Translations under genes and position numbers: made by a program
Notes under the pieces: model-generated
Database searches by the model: none
What the model was told of the DNA's origin: nothing
Seen by the model: only the letters and a program-made list of their open reading frames with translations
From: Thermococcus sp. MAR1
GTDB lineage: Archaea; Methanobacteriota_B; Thermococci; Thermococcales; Thermococcaceae
Reading direction: 5' to 3'
DNA: 64,000 nt
Assembly: GCF_012027305.1 (NCBI RefSeq)
Contig: NZ_SNUF01000001.1
Location: 992,001-1,056,000, forward strand
Shown: in pieces, positions 8,258 through 18,055 of the stretch
How positions within the stretch are numbered: the stretch's first letter is position 1
Layout of the letters: the number at the start of each line of letters is the position of its first letter

Positions 8258-9061
8258 TCAGCTCCACGTCTCCGCTATCACGTCGTGCTTGTGGATGCTC
8301 TCGTTGCTGACAACCCTAACGTGGATCTTTCCTTTAAACCTCTCCTTTGCCTTGGCGAATATTTCCCTCGCCACATCTTCCACAAACTTAGGGTTAGCGA
8401 ACATTCCCTGCACGACAGCGTTTTCATCGACGGTCTTAAGGAGCGTGTAGGTCGGATGACTGAAGGAGCTCTCGACCACGTCAATCATATCCTCAAGGGC
8501 TATCTCCTCATCAAAGGCCGTTCTCACCTCAAGCTCGCCTATCGCGCGCTGTATGTGGGTCTTTCCGTTGTTGTTGGCCATCGCGTGGGGACAGGCGGTG
8601 TTGCCGACCACCTTGACGCGGAGAACCTTCTCAAAGGAGCCGTTCTCGTTTTTTATAATGGCCACCTCGACGTCGTAGGGCTCGTAGGTGATCTTTTTGC
8701 TCGCGGGAGTCTCGCGCGGTATTATGAGGTGGGTTCTTATCCAGACCTCCGCGCGTTTGTGCGGATGCTTGTTTTCGAGCCTTCCGATTATCGCCCTTCC
8801 AAGTTCTTCAAGTGAGGTGTGGGCCTCCATGACCTCTTCCTCAACGGCCTCGCTCATGGCTTCCGTTATGCTCTCGACCAGCCTGCTCATGTGTATCCCC
8901 TTCTTCTCCTCCGGGACGTCGATGGTTATCTCGAACACTGGAAGGAAAGTGTACACCCGTCCTTTCCAGTTTATTCTCGCCACGGTGCGCAGGTTGGTTA
9001 TCCCAACGCGGTGAAGGCGCTCCATTATCTCTGGCCTTTCCTCCTGGGTCTCGACGAGCAT
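8258..9061 (-). CDS. mptA: GTP cyclohydrolase MptA (type IV / FolE2 family)
   Basis: The 267-residue protein belongs to the MptA/FolE2 family, which opens the ring of GTP in the first step of archaeal pterin (methanopterin/tetrahydrofolate-type cofactor) synthesis. Visible family features are [12 protein letters not shown], the metal-site region [13 protein letters not shown] and [15 protein letters not shown] prefer the ATG at 9061, with GGTGAT four bases before it, over the GTG and ATG just upstream. A TATA-like TTTAAAAAGC lies at about 9100-9110. The last ten codons are duplicated about 0.5 kb downstream. Confidence 0.92.
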   Translation of the reverse strand: MLVETQEERPEIMERLHRVGITNLRTVARINWKGRVYTFLPVFEITIDVPEEKKGIHMSRLVESITEAMSEAVEEEVMEAHTSLEELGRAIIGRLENKHPHKRAEVWIRTHLIIPRETPASKKITYEPYDVEVAIIKNENGSFEKVLRVKVVGNTACPHAMANNNGKTHIQRAIGELEVRTAFDEEIALEDMIDVVESSFSHPTYTLLKTVDENAVVQGMFANPKFVEDVAREIFAKAKERFKGKIHVRVVSNESIHKHDVIAETWS

Positions 9062-9112
9062 GAGCATCACCTTTAACTTTTTAGGGGCTTCTAATTCGAC
9101 TGCTTTTTAAAC

Positions 9113-9886
9113 CTACCTAAGCAGCTCCATGAGCCTGTCATAACTCCTCCTGGCGGCGGCGACATCGGCCTCGTCCAGCCTGCCGGCATATTTGGCCTTC
9201 TCAAATATCCTCGTGAGGATGTCGATGTCTTCGAGGTCAGGAAAGATTTCCCTCAGCTTTTCTTCGTGCTCCCAATGTGTCCAGCTCTTCTGATAGGGGT
9301 AGCCCCTCATGACGAGGCCGGCCACGACGTTCTTGTACATCTTTATTACCCTCTCCGCAGGGGTGCCCTCTATGGAGTCGTACGTCATCTGGGGCTCGAA
9401 CCTGACCTCAAAGGGAACCCTTCTCGGTTTCTTACGCCTCTTCACCGTGAGGAGGAACAGGATGAAGACGACGAAGGGGATGGAGTAGAATATCCCTGGA
9501 AGCTCTCTTAGAATAACGACGAAGTCGCCGGAGGTGACGTTGTACCAGACCCCGGAGAGGGTTTCCCCTACTTTGCCCCCGTTCACGAGCTCTTCCGGCT
9601 TCTTTTCGAGGATCAGCTTAATGACGACCAAGAGGGAGAGTAGCGTTATGATACCAGCCAGAACGTTGCCCCTCTTGGTTCCCCGCATTCCCCCTTCAAA
9701 GTTCCCCTCAAGGAGCATCTTCAGCACATAGCCAGCCGCCGCAAACAGGAAGAGGTTCGCGAAGAAAAATACCCACTCGAAGTTGAAGACAGTAGTCCCT
9801 CCATGAACGGCCGTCCTGCCAAGGAGCGTGGAAACTAGGATAAAAGACGCAAAAAGGGCCACGTAAATGCTCTTCATCCTCTCCAT
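9113..9886 (-). CDS. Membrane protein with C-terminal DUF4129-like domain
   Basis: The 257-residue product has about four helices in its first 160 residues (an N-terminal signal anchor, FFFANLFLFAAAGYVL, GIITLLSLLVVIKLI, IPFVVFILFLLTV). A soluble C-terminal helical domain follows (ERVIKMYKNVVAGLVMRGYPY through SYDRLMELL) that resembles DUF4129, the domain found with transglutaminase-like proteins. The function is not known. It is the last gene of the topoisomerase VI operon and overlaps the DUF1699-type gene by 13 bases. Confidence 0.75.
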   Translation of the reverse strand: MERMKSIYVALFASFILVSTLLGRTAVHGGTTVFNFEWVFFFANLFLFAAAGYVLKMLLEGNFEGGMRGTKRGNVLAGIITLLSLLVVIKLILEKKPEELVNGGKVGETLSGVWYNVTSGDFVVILRELPGIFYSIPFVVFILFLLTVKRRKKPRRVPFEVRFEPQMTYDSIEGTPAERVIKMYKNVVAGLVMRGYPYQKSWTHWEHEEKLREIFPDLEDIDILTRIFEKAKYAGRLDEADVAAARRSYDRLMELLR

Positions 9887-10284
9887 CGCCGGACACCCAG
9901 CTGCTCAATCATGTAGTAAACCGTCCGGAGAGGGATGCCCATCCTGGCGCTTATCTCCTTGGGGGGAACGCCGTTCATTATGAGGTTTTGGACCTCCCTA
10001 ACGGTTCCCTCATCGTACTTCCTGGGCCGTCCCCTGGGGTAGCCCTCCGGAACGAGCTCTATGCCCATCTGGGCGAGGGCTTTGATGGCCTTTTTCGAGA
10101 CCTTGGGGTAGAGGCTCGGCGGACAGCTTATCCGCCTTACGTTGGGGGCGCGTTCGAGTATCCTTACGAGTATCTCCTTTGTCGGGCGGAGGTTTACATA
10201 AACCTCGGTAACCTCGTCGCTCAGAACCTCGTTGAGCTTCCTTATGAGCTCGGAATTGTTCTTGGCCTTAACCTCCACCCGCAT
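9874..10284 (-). CDS. DUF1699-type protein with C-terminal helix-turn-helix
   Basis: From the ATG at 10284 (five bases after the previous stop, GGGTGAG upstream) the product is 136 residues. The first ~90 residues form an alpha/beta domain (VYVNLRPTKEILVRIL, VSKKAIKALAQMGIELVPEGYP). The rest is a DNA-binding-like segment, RGRPRKYDEGTVREVQ, then PKEISARMGIPLRTVYYMI, a textbook helix-turn-helix. It is probably a DNA-binding regulator. The target is unknown; its place in the topoisomerase VI operon may hint at autoregulation. Confidence 0.75.
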   Translation of the reverse strand: MRVEVKAKNNSELIRKLNEVLSDEVTEVYVNLRPTKEILVRILERAPNVRRISCPPSLYPKVSKKAIKALAQMGIELVPEGYPRGRPRKYDEGTVREVQNLIMNGVPPKEISARMGIPLRTVYYMIEQLGVRRWRG

Positions 10285-10288
10285 AAAC

Positions 10289-11536
10289 TCACCCCTGAAG
10301 GAGGGCCAAAAACTGCTTGGCCTTATCGCTCTTAGGCATAAACTTCTCAAACTTCTTCGTGTCGGCAAAGAGGGCCTTGTGAAGGCCGGAAATCACGAAC
10401 TTCCTTATGGCCTCTTCAAGCTCGCTCCTCGGAACGCCGAGAAGCTCGGCGACTTTATCCTCGCTGTACTCGCTCATTCCGTAGAGGAGAACCGCGCCGA
10501 GCAGGTAGTTGGGAACGGTTGTTATGTCCTTCCTCTTCCCGACGAGGGCGCTTTCCATCTCGCACTTCCTTATGATGAGCATGCTCCCATGACCCGTCCT
10601 AAAGTTCGGCTCGCTCCTGAAGGGAAGGTCGAATATCGAGTAATGGCAGTCTATGCAGAGCTTTATGTTTGGATAAAGGCCAAGGGTTTCCCTCTCGTTC
10701 TCAGAGGTGAGGAAGTAGTAGCGGAATAGGTCGAGGCCGAGTTTTTCTGCGCCCTTTTCAGGATCAAGGACAGAATAGGCCAGGGAGAGGTTATCAACGG
10801 TGTAGTGGTTGTTTATGAGCACCCCCTTGGTCTTGACGAAACTCAGCACGCGCCAGCGGAAGCGCCTCCCGTAGCGCTTTCTCAGCTCGCCCTCTATGTC
10901 CGCATCTGCGGGAAGGTCGAGGCGGGCCTTTTTGAGCCTGTTGTTCTCCCAGTACTCGACTTCTATCCTAAGCCCACGCGTCCTAACGGTTCCCTTCTCG
11001 CGGAGCTTGCCCTTTATGAACTTGAAGGACTCCCTGACCGCTATGCTCTCTCGGGCGAGGAGCCTCAGAACGTCACCAGAGTAGGCCAGGTGGGGCAGCA
11101 CCTCTATTCTGCCTATCTGAACGTCCCTCGGAACGGCCTCAACATCCTCAACGTTCTCCCTCGTGAGCTCCTTAAGGGTTATCGGCTTCCGTCCAAGGAA
11201 AAAAGTGTAGTTGGCGGAGATTAGGGCAAGGGCCATCTTGTGGGCGGTTATCGCCGCGCGGAGCCTCTCAAGGGCAAGGACCCTGTTGCGCTTCTTCTTG
11301 TAAATCCACTGGATGTGCGGGTCGCGGTCGCGCTTGCCCATGCCCCGCACCGCGGGGGTTGTCTCACCAACGCGCCTCGAAAGGTCCTCCTCAAGCTCCT
11401 GAAGGAGGGAAAGGTTCTCCCTCAAACGGTAAGAAATGGACGGGAGGTCGAAAGTCTCAAATAACCCGTCCATGTCTATCCCGATATCGTCCAGTATCTT
11501 GTTAACCTGTGCGACGAGCTCTTCAGTCGTCGTCAT
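10289..11536 (-). CDS. DUF530-like conserved protein in the topoisomerase VI operon
   Basis: The 415-residue protein matches my recollection of the archaeal DUF530 family. It has an N-terminal helical region ([16 protein letters not shown]), a central alpha/beta part, a possible zinc site starting with CIDCHY, and a C-terminal helix-turn-helix-like stretch ([24 protein letters not shown]). Function unknown. Its ATG overlaps the Top6A stop by four bases (ATGA), so its translation is coupled to the topoisomerase. Confidence 0.7.
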   Translation of the reverse strand: MTTTEELVAQVNKILDDIGIDMDGLFETFDLPSISYRLRENLSLLQELEEDLSRRVGETTPAVRGMGKRDRDPHIQWIYKKKRNRVLALERLRAAITAHKMALALISANYTFFLGRKPITLKELTRENVEDVEAVPRDVQIGRIEVLPHLAYSGDVLRLLARESIAVRESFKFIKGKLREKGTVRTRGLRIEVEYWENNRLKKARLDLPADADIEGELRKRYGRRFRWRVLSFVKTKGVLINNHYTVDNLSLAYSVLDPEKGAEKLGLDLFRYYFLTSENERETLGLYPNIKLCIDCHYSIFDLPFRSEPNFRTGHGSMLIIRKCEMESALVGKRKDITTVPNYLLGAVLLYGMSEYSEDKVAELLGVPRSELEEAIRKFVISGLHKALFADTKKFEKFMPKSDKAKQFLALLQG

Positions 11537-12690
11537 GGCAGGAGCTCACCGTTGTTTATCTTTTCGGGGAGGTACTTCTTCGCGACGAACTCGAGGCTCT
11601 TGTTTGCTAAAGCCTGTTGTTCTATCCTGACCCCCATCTTAATCGCCATCTTGAGCTGCCTCTGCCACTCCCTGTTCTGGAACCACGGGTACTCCATCTC
11701 CTCCAGGATTCTCTTGTAATCCGCCGTCGGGCCGCCCTTCTTGTTCGGCGGGATTCCCTTGAGCTTTTCAGTGACGTTCTTCAGCCCATAGCGCTCTATG
11801 TCGTCCATGGTCATTCCAACGAACTTCGCCTCCGGTGTTGCGAGCTTGTCGCTGAGGTAGGCGAGGTTGATGGAGCCCTGCTTTATGGTGGAGTAGATGT
11901 ACCAACCGTAGGGGTCGCCATCGGTGAAGACTATTATCGGAAGACCTTCCTCGTAGTGGAGCCTGTGAATGAGCCTCCTGACACCGCGCGAGGCCTGTCC
12001 CTGGGTGGCTATGATTAAAGCTTTCTCCTTCTTCGGGAACTTTTCCTCGATGAGACGGTCGGCCATAGCGGCGGTCTCGACGACCAGGGCGTAGTCAACG
12101 TTGACCTCCACAAAGTGCAGGTGCTCGACCGTTCCTGGAACCGCCCAGCCTCCCATGCCGAGCTTGCTCGTGTTGAACTCGTCCTCACCGTCGCGTATGA
12201 CTATGTCGCCGTAGATGTAGCCGCGCCTGTCGGCCGTGAGGTGCATCTCTTCCCTGAGAACGCCGAGCATCCTTTCGAGGTCTTCGATGATGGGGTCGCT
12301 CTCGCGCTGGTCTTCGAAGGTGTTCTCCTTGGTCCCGGGGATGGTGTGCTTGTTGGCGTAGTAGGCTTCACGAAGGCTCGCGTGCTTGCCCTCGCTTACG
12401 AGACGCTTCACGTAGGCCATTATGAGCAGGGTCTGCATGAACTTTCTTGCGTGAGCCACGTTGAGGAAGTATCTCCTTGAGAGCTTGTCGCCCATCCTGA
12501 TGACGCGCCTCTTCTCGTCGAAGTAGACGTTGTTCAGCCCACGCATCGGGATGTCAAAGTAGGGGTTCTTTCCGGCCTTTATGTCCTCAAGGATTCTCTT
12601 CCCGTACTCCTCAAGCCTGGTGAGAACTTTGGTTGGGTCGTAGGAAAAGCGCTCCCTGGGCTTCTCCCTCTTCACCTTGGATTTAGGCAT
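11533..12690 (-). CDS. top6A: DNA topoisomerase VI subunit A
   Basis: The 385-residue catalytic subunit of the type IIB topoisomerase cleaves DNA through a tyrosine in the winged-helix domain, seen here at Tyr110/Tyr111 in [10 protein letters not shown]. The Toprim domain follows, with [13 protein letters not shown] and the metal-binding FTDGDPYGW. It is homologous to Spo11. It forms an A2B2 enzyme with the product of the overlapping upstream gene top6B and relaxes supercoils and decatenates DNA. Length and motifs are typical. Confidence 0.97.
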   Translation of the reverse strand: MPKSKVKREKPRERFSYDPTKVLTRLEEYGKRILEDIKAGKNPYFDIPMRGLNNVYFDEKRRVIRMGDKLSRRYFLNVAHARKFMQTLLIMAYVKRLVSEGKHASLREAYYANKHTIPGTKENTFEDQRESDPIIEDLERMLGVLREEMHLTADRRGYIYGDIVIRDGEDEFNTSKLGMGGWAVPGTVEHLHFVEVNVDYALVVETAAMADRLIEEKFPKKEKALIIATQGQASRGVRRLIHRLHYEEGLPIIVFTDGDPYGWYIYSTIKQGSINLAYLSDKLATPEAKFVGMTMDDIERYGLKNVTEKLKGIPPNKKGGPTADYKRILEEMEYPWFQNREWQRQLKMAIKMGVRIEQQALANKSLEFVAKKYLPEKINNGELLP

Positions 12691-14377
12691 TCTCGCTCAC
12701 CTCGCTAAGCTCACCCTCTTTGGCCTTGAAGTGGCTCTCTATGAAAGTCAGGAAGTAGCTCTTAACGGCGTCCTCCTCCTCTCCCGTCAGGACGCTTAGG
12801 GCCCTCGCTATCTCGGGCACGTACTTCTCAAAGGTTTTCTTCCTCTTGACCTGGTAGAGCTTCCTGTGCTTGCCGCTGAGGTAAGTCTGAAGCCTCCTGG
12901 CGGCGTCCATTATGGCCAGCCTTATCTCATTCTGGATTTCCTCGACGTTAGCTATGCTCTGCTTCCCCGTGCCGGTGTAGGGCACGTGAACGCTGATGAC
13001 GTTTATCATGAGCACTACCGGCGCGCGGTCGAGGTCGTCCACCTTATAGCGCTTCCAGTCTATCGAGCGTGCCGCGAGCGTCGTCACACATGAGCCTGCA
13101 TCGAAGAGGAGAGGAACGCGGTTGGCATAGCGGAGAAGCTCAAAGCCAGCCGGAATCTCACCGCCGTACGCCAATCCAACCTCAACCTGGAAAGGAATAC
13201 CCCCCGAGTAGACCTTCGGCGGTCTCGTCACTGCCGTCACGAACTCCGGCTTGAGGATTCCCCTCAGACCTTTCTCAATGTTCTCCTCGCCTATCGGCCT
13301 GAGGCCATGAGTCGGGGGAGCCAAGAACTTCATGTACTTGAAGGCCTCGACTATCTCCTCCGCCTCGTGCCAGGTGAGCTTTTCCGGCGGCTTCTCCATC
13401 ATCTTAGCGACCTGCTTGACGACCTTCGTGTAGCCCCTGAAGGAGCGGAGAACGGCCTTAACCTCGCCTTTCATGAGCCTCTCGTAGAGTTGCTCCTGGA
13501 CGTTCTTGTCCTCCTCCGTCTTTATGAGCCTCAGCGCGGCAATGTACTCTATCAGCTCGTCTATCTTCTTGTCGCTTATCCTCGAAAACTCACCGACGAG
13601 GAAGCGCTTCACGGTGTTCCTCCTCGTTTTCTTGGCCATCCTGTAAACGTCGTCGGTGAGGACGCCGCGCGGGTGGGGCTTCATCTCGACCGGGGGCTTT
13701 GGAACCTCTTCGCTCGACCTCGGAAAGACTATGAGCTTCCCATCGGGCTCTATGAGCTCTATGTGGGCGTGTGGATTAGCTATGGCGGTGAGCTTGAGGT
13801 ACCAGTAAACGCCCTGTTTGGAGCGGATGTACTTGACGTTCTTGACCTCTAGCTCTATCCTCGTCCCGCGCCAGCCCTTCGGGTTGGGGTGCTTCTCCTT
13901 TTTGACTATTTTACCCTCGTTCTTGTCAACGTCTATCTTCACCCAGGCCTCGATGGTTTTATCGCCGCCGGTGGAGGTGATGACGCGCGTTGCCTTTCCG
14001 CTCGTTATCTGGGCGAACATGACGGCACCGCTTATACCTATGCCCTGCTGGCCACGGCTCTGTATGTTCCTGTGCGCCTTGGTTCCGGCCAGCATCTTTC
14101 CAAAGACGTGGGTTATGTACTTCTCGGGTATTCCGGGGCCGTTGTCCTCAACGATAACCTTGTAGTGCTCCCTTCCAAGCTCCTCTATCTCAACGCGGAT
14201 GTAGGGGGGAATTCCCGCCTCCTCGCAGGCATCGAGGGAGTTTGTAACGGCCTCGTGGACGACCGTGGTAAGGGAGCGTATCTTGCCCGTGTAGCCAAGC
14301 ATGGCCGCGTTTCGCCTGAAGAACTCGCTGACGCTCTGAATCTTGAACTCCTTAAACAGTTGACTTGCTTCGGCCAT
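12683..14377 (-). CDS. top6B: DNA topoisomerase VI subunit B
   Basis: This is the ATPase subunit of topoisomerase VI (564 residues). The GHKL motifs are clear: [26 protein letters not shown] and [13 protein letters not shown]. The transducer domain with its switch Lys region follows ([16 protein letters not shown]). I chose the ATG at 14377 because GAGGAGGA ends only a base or so before the ATG at 14383. The stop of the KH-protein gene lies between the two, and the stop of top6B overlaps top6A by eight bases. Confidence 0.97.
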   Translation of the reverse strand: MAEASQLFKEFKIQSVSEFFRRNAAMLGYTGKIRSLTTVVHEAVTNSLDACEEAGIPPYIRVEIEELGREHYKVIVEDNGPGIPEKYITHVFGKMLAGTKAHRNIQSRGQQGIGISGAVMFAQITSGKATRVITSTGGDKTIEAWVKIDVDKNEGKIVKKEKHPNPKGWRGTRIELEVKNVKYIRSKQGVYWYLKLTAIANPHAHIELIEPDGKLIVFPRSSEEVPKPPVEMKPHPRGVLTDDVYRMAKKTRRNTVKRFLVGEFSRISDKKIDELIEYIAALRLIKTEEDKNVQEQLYERLMKGEVKAVLRSFRGYTKVVKQVAKMMEKPPEKLTWHEAEEIVEAFKYMKFLAPPTHGLRPIGEENIEKGLRGILKPEFVTAVTRPPKVYSGGIPFQVEVGLAYGGEIPAGFELLRYANRVPLLFDAGSCVTTLAARSIDWKRYKVDDLDRAPVVLMINVISVHVPYTGTGKQSIANVEEIQNEIRLAIMDAARRLQTYLSGKHRKLYQVKRKKTFEKYVPEIARALSVLTGEEEDAVKSYFLTFIESHFKAKEGELSEVSENA

Positions 14378-14379
14378 CT

Positions 14380-15078
14380 TCATTCCTCCTCGTTATTCTC
14401 CAGTTCGCCGCCAAGGGCCTCGTAATAGCTCATGCTCTCCAGTTCAAGGTCTTTCTTTCTCCTTTCAAGGTACTTGTAGACAACACCGTGCGGGGAGCCC
14501 TTGGCGAGCTTCTCTATTGCAGTCTTGGCAACCTCAACCTGAATCGGGTTGCCGATTATCGCGACAGTCTTACCGTAGACGCTCACATCAGCACCGCTCA
14601 TCTCCTCGATTATCTCGCGTGTTCTCCCTTTCCTACCGATTATCCTTCCCCTAACCCTTGGCAGGGCGTTCTTGTCATTACCGATGACGACATCGGTGAG
14701 GTTAACTACCTCAAGGACTTCGCCCTCGTTGAAGAGCCGGAAGGCCCTCTCGGGCGAGAAACCCCTCCCGATGGCCATAACGACATCGCGCGCCTTCCAG
14801 ACGGCGAGCGGGTCGTCGGTCTCCTTCGTGGCGGCGATGAACACCTCGCCGGTCTCGCTGTCTATCTCTATCTTGGTTTTAGTTCTCCTCTCGATTTCCC
14901 TCTTGGTCTGTCCCTTCTTTCCTATGACAACCGCCACACGCTCCTTCGGAATCCTCACGAACTCCTCCTGCTCACCCTCGGCCGCGTAGGTTATCTCCTC
15001 CTCATGCTCCTCTCTCAGAGGCCGACCGTCCTTGTCAAGGCGCTCGTACTTCTTAAGGAGCCTCTCAAACTCGTCCAT
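14380..15078 (-). CDS. KH-domain RNA-binding protein, archaeal Dim2/Pno1-like
   Basis: The 232-residue protein has two KH domains with GxxG loops, VVIGKKGQTKREIE near residue 50 and GRIIGRKGRTREIIEE near residue 145, and an acidic N terminus. Archaeal Dim2-like proteins bind the 3' end of 16S rRNA and take part in small-subunit maturation. Its place directly after the RIO1 kinase gene and near aIF1A fits that role. The call to the Dim2 branch is by domain layout and neighbours. Confidence 0.88.
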   Translation of the reverse strand: MDEFERLLKKYERLDKDGRPLREEHEEEITYAAEGEQEEFVRIPKERVAVVIGKKGQTKREIERRTKTKIEIDSETGEVFIAATKETDDPLAVWKARDVVMAIGRGFSPERAFRLFNEGEVLEVVNLTDVVIGNDKNALPRVRGRIIGRKGRTREIIEEMSGADVSVYGKTVAIIGNPIQVEVAKTAIEKLAKGSPHGVVYKYLERRKKDLELESMSYYEALGGELENNEEE

Positions 15079-15089
15079 AATCTCACCCT

Positions 15090-15866
15090 CTAAACCCCAA
15101 CCAACTCACGGAACTTCTCATCAAAATCATCAACATCAACACCTTTCCTACCGAAGTAATTGATGACGTTGCGCAGGTCACGCTTAAGTAGCTCCAGGCT
15201 CATACGGTTCCTCCTCACGGTTGCCTGGGACCAGTCTATAACCACAGGCCCGCCGTGGAGCAGTATGTTGTACTCGCTGAGGTCGCCGTGGACCATATCT
15301 CCCCTCTTCCAGAGCCTCTCAATGACCCTAATCGCGAAGTCGTAGAGCTCCTCGAAGTCGCTGAGCTCAAGTTCGCGCTCCACATCCTTGAGCCTCGGGG
15401 CGGGCATTTCATCGCCCACGAACTCCATCACCAAGACGTTGTTTCGGAAGATTATCGGCTCGGGGACCCGAACCGCATACTTAATAGCCCGCTGGAGGTT
15501 CTTGAACTCTCTTCTCGTCCACACGAAGACGAGCTTGCGCATATCCTTGGGCAGGTAGCCGATTCTAGGATCAGCGGCAAGGTACTCCCATATCCTACGG
15601 AATTCAGTGGTGTAAGTGCGGTATATCTTCACTGCCACCCTCTTTCCCTCGGCATCCGCGCCAGCGAAGACGTTAGCCTCTTTCCCCGTGCTTATTACTC
15701 CGTAGAGGACCTCTATTTTACCCCTCCTGTGCAGATAGGCAAGGGTTTCCTTTGTCGTCCTGTCAAAGACTTCGTTGGCTATCTTGTAGAGCTCGCTGTC
15801 CTTCTCGCGCCTCTCCCTGAGGCCGAGCATGTACTCGATCTCTCGTTCGATGAACTCCTCGCGCAT
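15090..15866 (-). CDS. rio1: RIO1-type serine protein kinase
   Basis: The 258-residue protein has the RIO kinase motifs: the nucleotide loop STGKEANVF, catalytic Lys in VAVKIYRT, MVHGDLSEYNIL as the catalytic loop, and VVIDWSQAT in place of DFG. RIO1 acts in late 40S/30S subunit maturation, mainly as an ATPase-driven assembly factor. The ATG at 15866 is preceded by GTGAT; a GTG at 15875 would add three residues. It lies between aIF1A and the KH protein in one operon. Confidence 0.94.
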   Translation of the reverse strand: MREEFIEREIEYMLGLRERREKDSELYKIANEVFDRTTKETLAYLHRRGKIEVLYGVISTGKEANVFAGADAEGKRVAVKIYRTYTTEFRRIWEYLAADPRIGYLPKDMRKLVFVWTRREFKNLQRAIKYAVRVPEPIIFRNNVLVMEFVGDEMPAPRLKDVERELELSDFEELYDFAIRVIERLWKRGDMVHGDLSEYNILLHGGPVVIDWSQATVRRNRMSLELLKRDLRNVINYFGRKGVDVDDFDEKFRELVGV

Positions 15867-15887
15867 CGCTATCACTCGGGATTACGC

Positions 15888-16253
15888 TCAGAAGAGCATA
15901 TCTCCACCGGTGAGGAAGTCCTGGCTTATCTTGCCCTTCCTTAGGAGCCAGTCGACCTGGGTTCTGGTGTAGCGGTAGACGATGTCGCCCCTCTCGTCTG
16001 TCTGAACCGGCCAGGGCTGAACGATGACCACATCACCAACGCGCATCCACATGCGCCTCTTCAGCTTACCGGGAATTCTACATCTCCTGAGCTTGCCGTC
16101 CTCGCAGCGGACGTCCATCCATCCCGAGCCGAGGGCCTGTTCTATCACTCCGAAGAGCTGTCCTTCCTTTGGCAGGGGAACACGGATAACCTCGTCACCT
16201 TGAACCTGACGGTTCTTTTTCTTTCCACTTCTTCCACCTTTGTGGTACACCAT
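15888..16253 (-). CDS. eif1A: Translation initiation factor aIF1A
   Basis: The 121-residue protein is the archaeal counterpart of bacterial IF1 and eukaryotic eIF1A. It starts with the basic tail [16 protein letters not shown] and continues into the OB fold ([39 protein letters not shown]). It binds the ribosomal A site during initiation. AGGTGATTG precedes the ATG at 16253. As first gene of the operon it brings RIO1, the KH protein and topoisomerase VI under the same promoter. Confidence 0.95.
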   Translation of the reverse strand: MVYHKGGRSGKKKNRQVQGDEVIRVPLPKEGQLFGVIEQALGSGWMDVRCEDGKLRRCRIPGKLKRRMWMRVGDVVIVQPWPVQTDERGDIVYRYTRTQVDWLLRKGKISQDFLTGGDMLF

Positions 16254-16283
16254 GACAATCACCTCCAGCGAGTAGGCTCCGGC

Positions 16284-16294
16284 CCTTATAAACC
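16284..16294 (-). promoter_or_regulatory. TATA box for the aIF1A/topoisomerase VI operon
   Basis: The minus-strand sequence GTTTATAAGG lies about 35-40 bases before the aIF1A start and would give a very short leader. A second A/T-rich stretch, AAAAATTTTAAAAGC, lies about 50 bases further upstream and could be an alternative. Confidence 0.5.
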
Positions 16295-16378
16295 TGAGCC
16301 TTGCAAAAATTTTCTAATGAGAGTACAGGTCTGTGCTTTTAAAATTTTTGCACTGCCTGCCATGTGGCTACCCATCTC

Positions 16379-16393
16379 TGTCCAGTATGGACA
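16379..16393. promoter_or_regulatory. Putative operator (perfect inverted repeat) of the metal ABC genes
   Basis: TGTCCA-GTA-TGGACA is a perfect inverted repeat with a three-base centre, placed seven bases upstream of the TATA box of the metal transporter operon. This position suits a repressor or activator such as a metal-sensing DtxR- or Fur-type protein. No regulator gene is adjacent, so the binding protein is unknown. Confidence 0.45.
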
Positions 16394-16400
16394 CATGAAA

Positions 16401-16410
16401 GTTTAAAAAC
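16401..16410 (+). promoter_or_regulatory. TATA box of the metal ABC transporter operon
   Basis: GTTTAAAAAC lies 32 bases before the ATG at 16442. The leader would be very short, which is common in this group. Confidence 0.55.
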
Positions 16411-16441
16411 GCACCGCTTAAATTGAAGTTCGGAGATGCCC

Positions 16442-17236
16442 ATGGCAGCGATAAAAGCAGAGAACCTCACCATAACCTACGATGGAGTACCCGCGGTGGA
16501 GGAAGTCACGTTCGAGATAGAGAGGGGTGAGACTCTACTCCTGCTCGGCCCCAACGGGGCAGGAAAAACAACCCTCATCAAGACGATAGCCTGTTTCCAC
16601 AGGGAATATTCAGGGGAACTCAGGGTCTTTGACAGACCGCCCTGCGAGGCGAGGGAGCTTATAGGCTACGTACCCCAGAGCCACAACCTGAACGAGAGAG
16701 TCCCGCTAACCGCCCTCGAAGTCGTCGCCATGGGCGGGGTCTACAGGAAGGGCTTCATTCACTTCAAGATACCCCGGGGAATACTTGAGAAGGCCGAGGA
16801 GGTCCTCAACTTCGTTGGTCTGGCAGGTTTGGCCGGCAGGCTCTTCCGTGAGCTCAGCGGCGGCCAAAAGCAGCGCGTTTTGCTCGCCCGGGCGCTCATT
16901 AGCGATCCGGAGATTCTCATTCTGGATGAACCGTTGTCCGCCCTCGATCCCAGTGCCAGAGCCGAAGTGGCCGGGGTTCTGGACAAGATAAAAAGGGAGA
17001 GGGGCATAACCATGGTGATAACCACCCACGACATAAACCCCCTGATCGAGCTCGGAGATAAGGTAATGCTCCTCAACAAACGACTGATTGCCTTTGGAAA
17101 ACCCGCCGAGGTTTTAAGAGATAGCGTAATCAAGTCTGTCTACGGCCCCCTGGCGAGGGTCGTGCCGGTTGAAGGCAAGCTGTTCTGCATAACCGGCGAC
17201 ACTCACCTCCACAGACATGGGGGTGGGGGCAGGTGA
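16442..17236 (+). CDS. Metal ABC transporter ATP-binding protein (Zn/Mn type)
   Basis: The 264-residue ATPase has Walker A (GPNGAGKTT, about residues 37-45), signature LSGGQKQR, Walker B ILILDEP and the switch His in ITTHD. The family is that of zinc and manganese importers (ZnuC/MntB/TroB). The assignment is supported by the permease that overlaps its stop codon and by the His-rich C terminus (GDTHLHRHGGGG), which could bind metal. The ATG at 16442 fits the GGAG site better than the one at 16436. No substrate-binding protein gene is next to it. Confidence 0.88.
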   Translation: MAAIKAENLTITYDGVPAVEEVTFEIERGETLLLLGPNGAGKTTLIKTIACFHREYSGELRVFDRPPCEARELIGYVPQSHNLNERVPLTALEVVAMGGVYRKGFIHFKIPRGILEKAEEVLNFVGLAGLAGRLFRELSGGQKQRVLLARALISDPEILILDEPLSALDPSARAEVAGVLDKIKRERGITMVITTHDINPLIELGDKVMLLNKRLIAFGKPAEVLRDSVIKSVYGPLARVVPVEGKLFCITGDTHLHRHGGGGR

Positions 17237-18054
17237 TTCCGGAGTATCTGATACGGGCTCTCCTGGCCAGCATCATGGTCAGCGTCCTCCTCGGAATGCT
17301 CAGTCCACTCATCAACACCAAGGGACTTGCCTTCCTGACTCACGCCATTTTCCACGCCCTTCTCCTTGGTGCTGTTCTGGGAATGATATTCGGCCTCCTG
17401 CTCGACAACCTATCCATGGTGATGCTCGTCGCCCTCGTCGTAACGGTGGCAGTTGTGCTAATCATAGCCCACCTCGAGAAGCTCGGCTTCTCCCCGGATT
17501 CCGCCGTTGGAATAGTGGCAAGCTTTGTGGCGGGACTCACCGTTCTGGGATTCGGCGTTCTGTACAAGGTCATGGCCGGAAAGCCCTATTTCCCGCTCAG
17601 CGAGAGTATAGTATCGTACCTCACCGGTGAGATATTTCTAATAACCCTCAATGACCTCACCATCCTCGTGTTCGGGGGAGCGCTTCTCTTCTTCGTCATG
17701 CTCTTTCTCTACCGCGACTTCCTCTATCTGAGCTTTGACCCCGATGGGCTGGAGAGCTATGGCGGCAACACCCGTGCGTACCTGATGATCCTCTACGTCC
17801 TCGTCGGTGCGATTGGAGCGCTAATAGTCCAGACCGTTGGCCTGATAACGCTCCAAGTTGTCGCCGTCCTTCCGGGAGCGATAGCTCTCATGGTGAGGAG
17901 CGACCTCCGGAAGGTCATAGGCGTCAGCCTCTTCCTGACCCTGGGAATACAGCTATCCTCCGTAGTCCTTGCATACTTCACGGATATACCACCGAGCGGC
18001 CTGGCAACGATAATGTTGGGCATCATCTACGGCGTCCTTCTCTTCAGGAGGTGA
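17233..18054 (+). CDS. Metal ABC transporter permease (ZnuB/TroC family)
   Basis: The 273-residue membrane protein has about eight hydrophobic helices and belongs to the ABC-3 permease family for Zn/Mn/Fe import. Typical elements are LSPLINTKGLAFLTHAI near the N terminus, the cytoplasmic-turn segment around SDLRKVIGVSLF and a conserved PPSG near the end. The GTG start overlaps the ATPase stop (GTGA). It pairs with that ATPase. The missing binding protein must be encoded elsewhere. Confidence 0.88.
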   Translation: MIPEYLIRALLASIMVSVLLGMLSPLINTKGLAFLTHAIFHALLLGAVLGMIFGLLLDNLSMVMLVALVVTVAVVLIIAHLEKLGFSPDSAVGIVASFVAGLTVLGFGVLYKVMAGKPYFPLSESIVSYLTGEIFLITLNDLTILVFGGALLFFVMLFLYRDFLYLSFDPDGLESYGGNTRAYLMILYVLVGAIGALIVQTVGLITLQVVAVLPGAIALMVRSDLRKVIGVSLFLTLGIQLSSVVLAYFTDIPPSGLATIMLGIIYGVLLFRR

Positions 18055-18055
18055 G

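Noticed and set aside
13307-15944. Long plus-strand frames opposite top6B, the KH protein and RIO1.
   Set aside because: Antisense shadows created by codon bias in the minus-strand genes.
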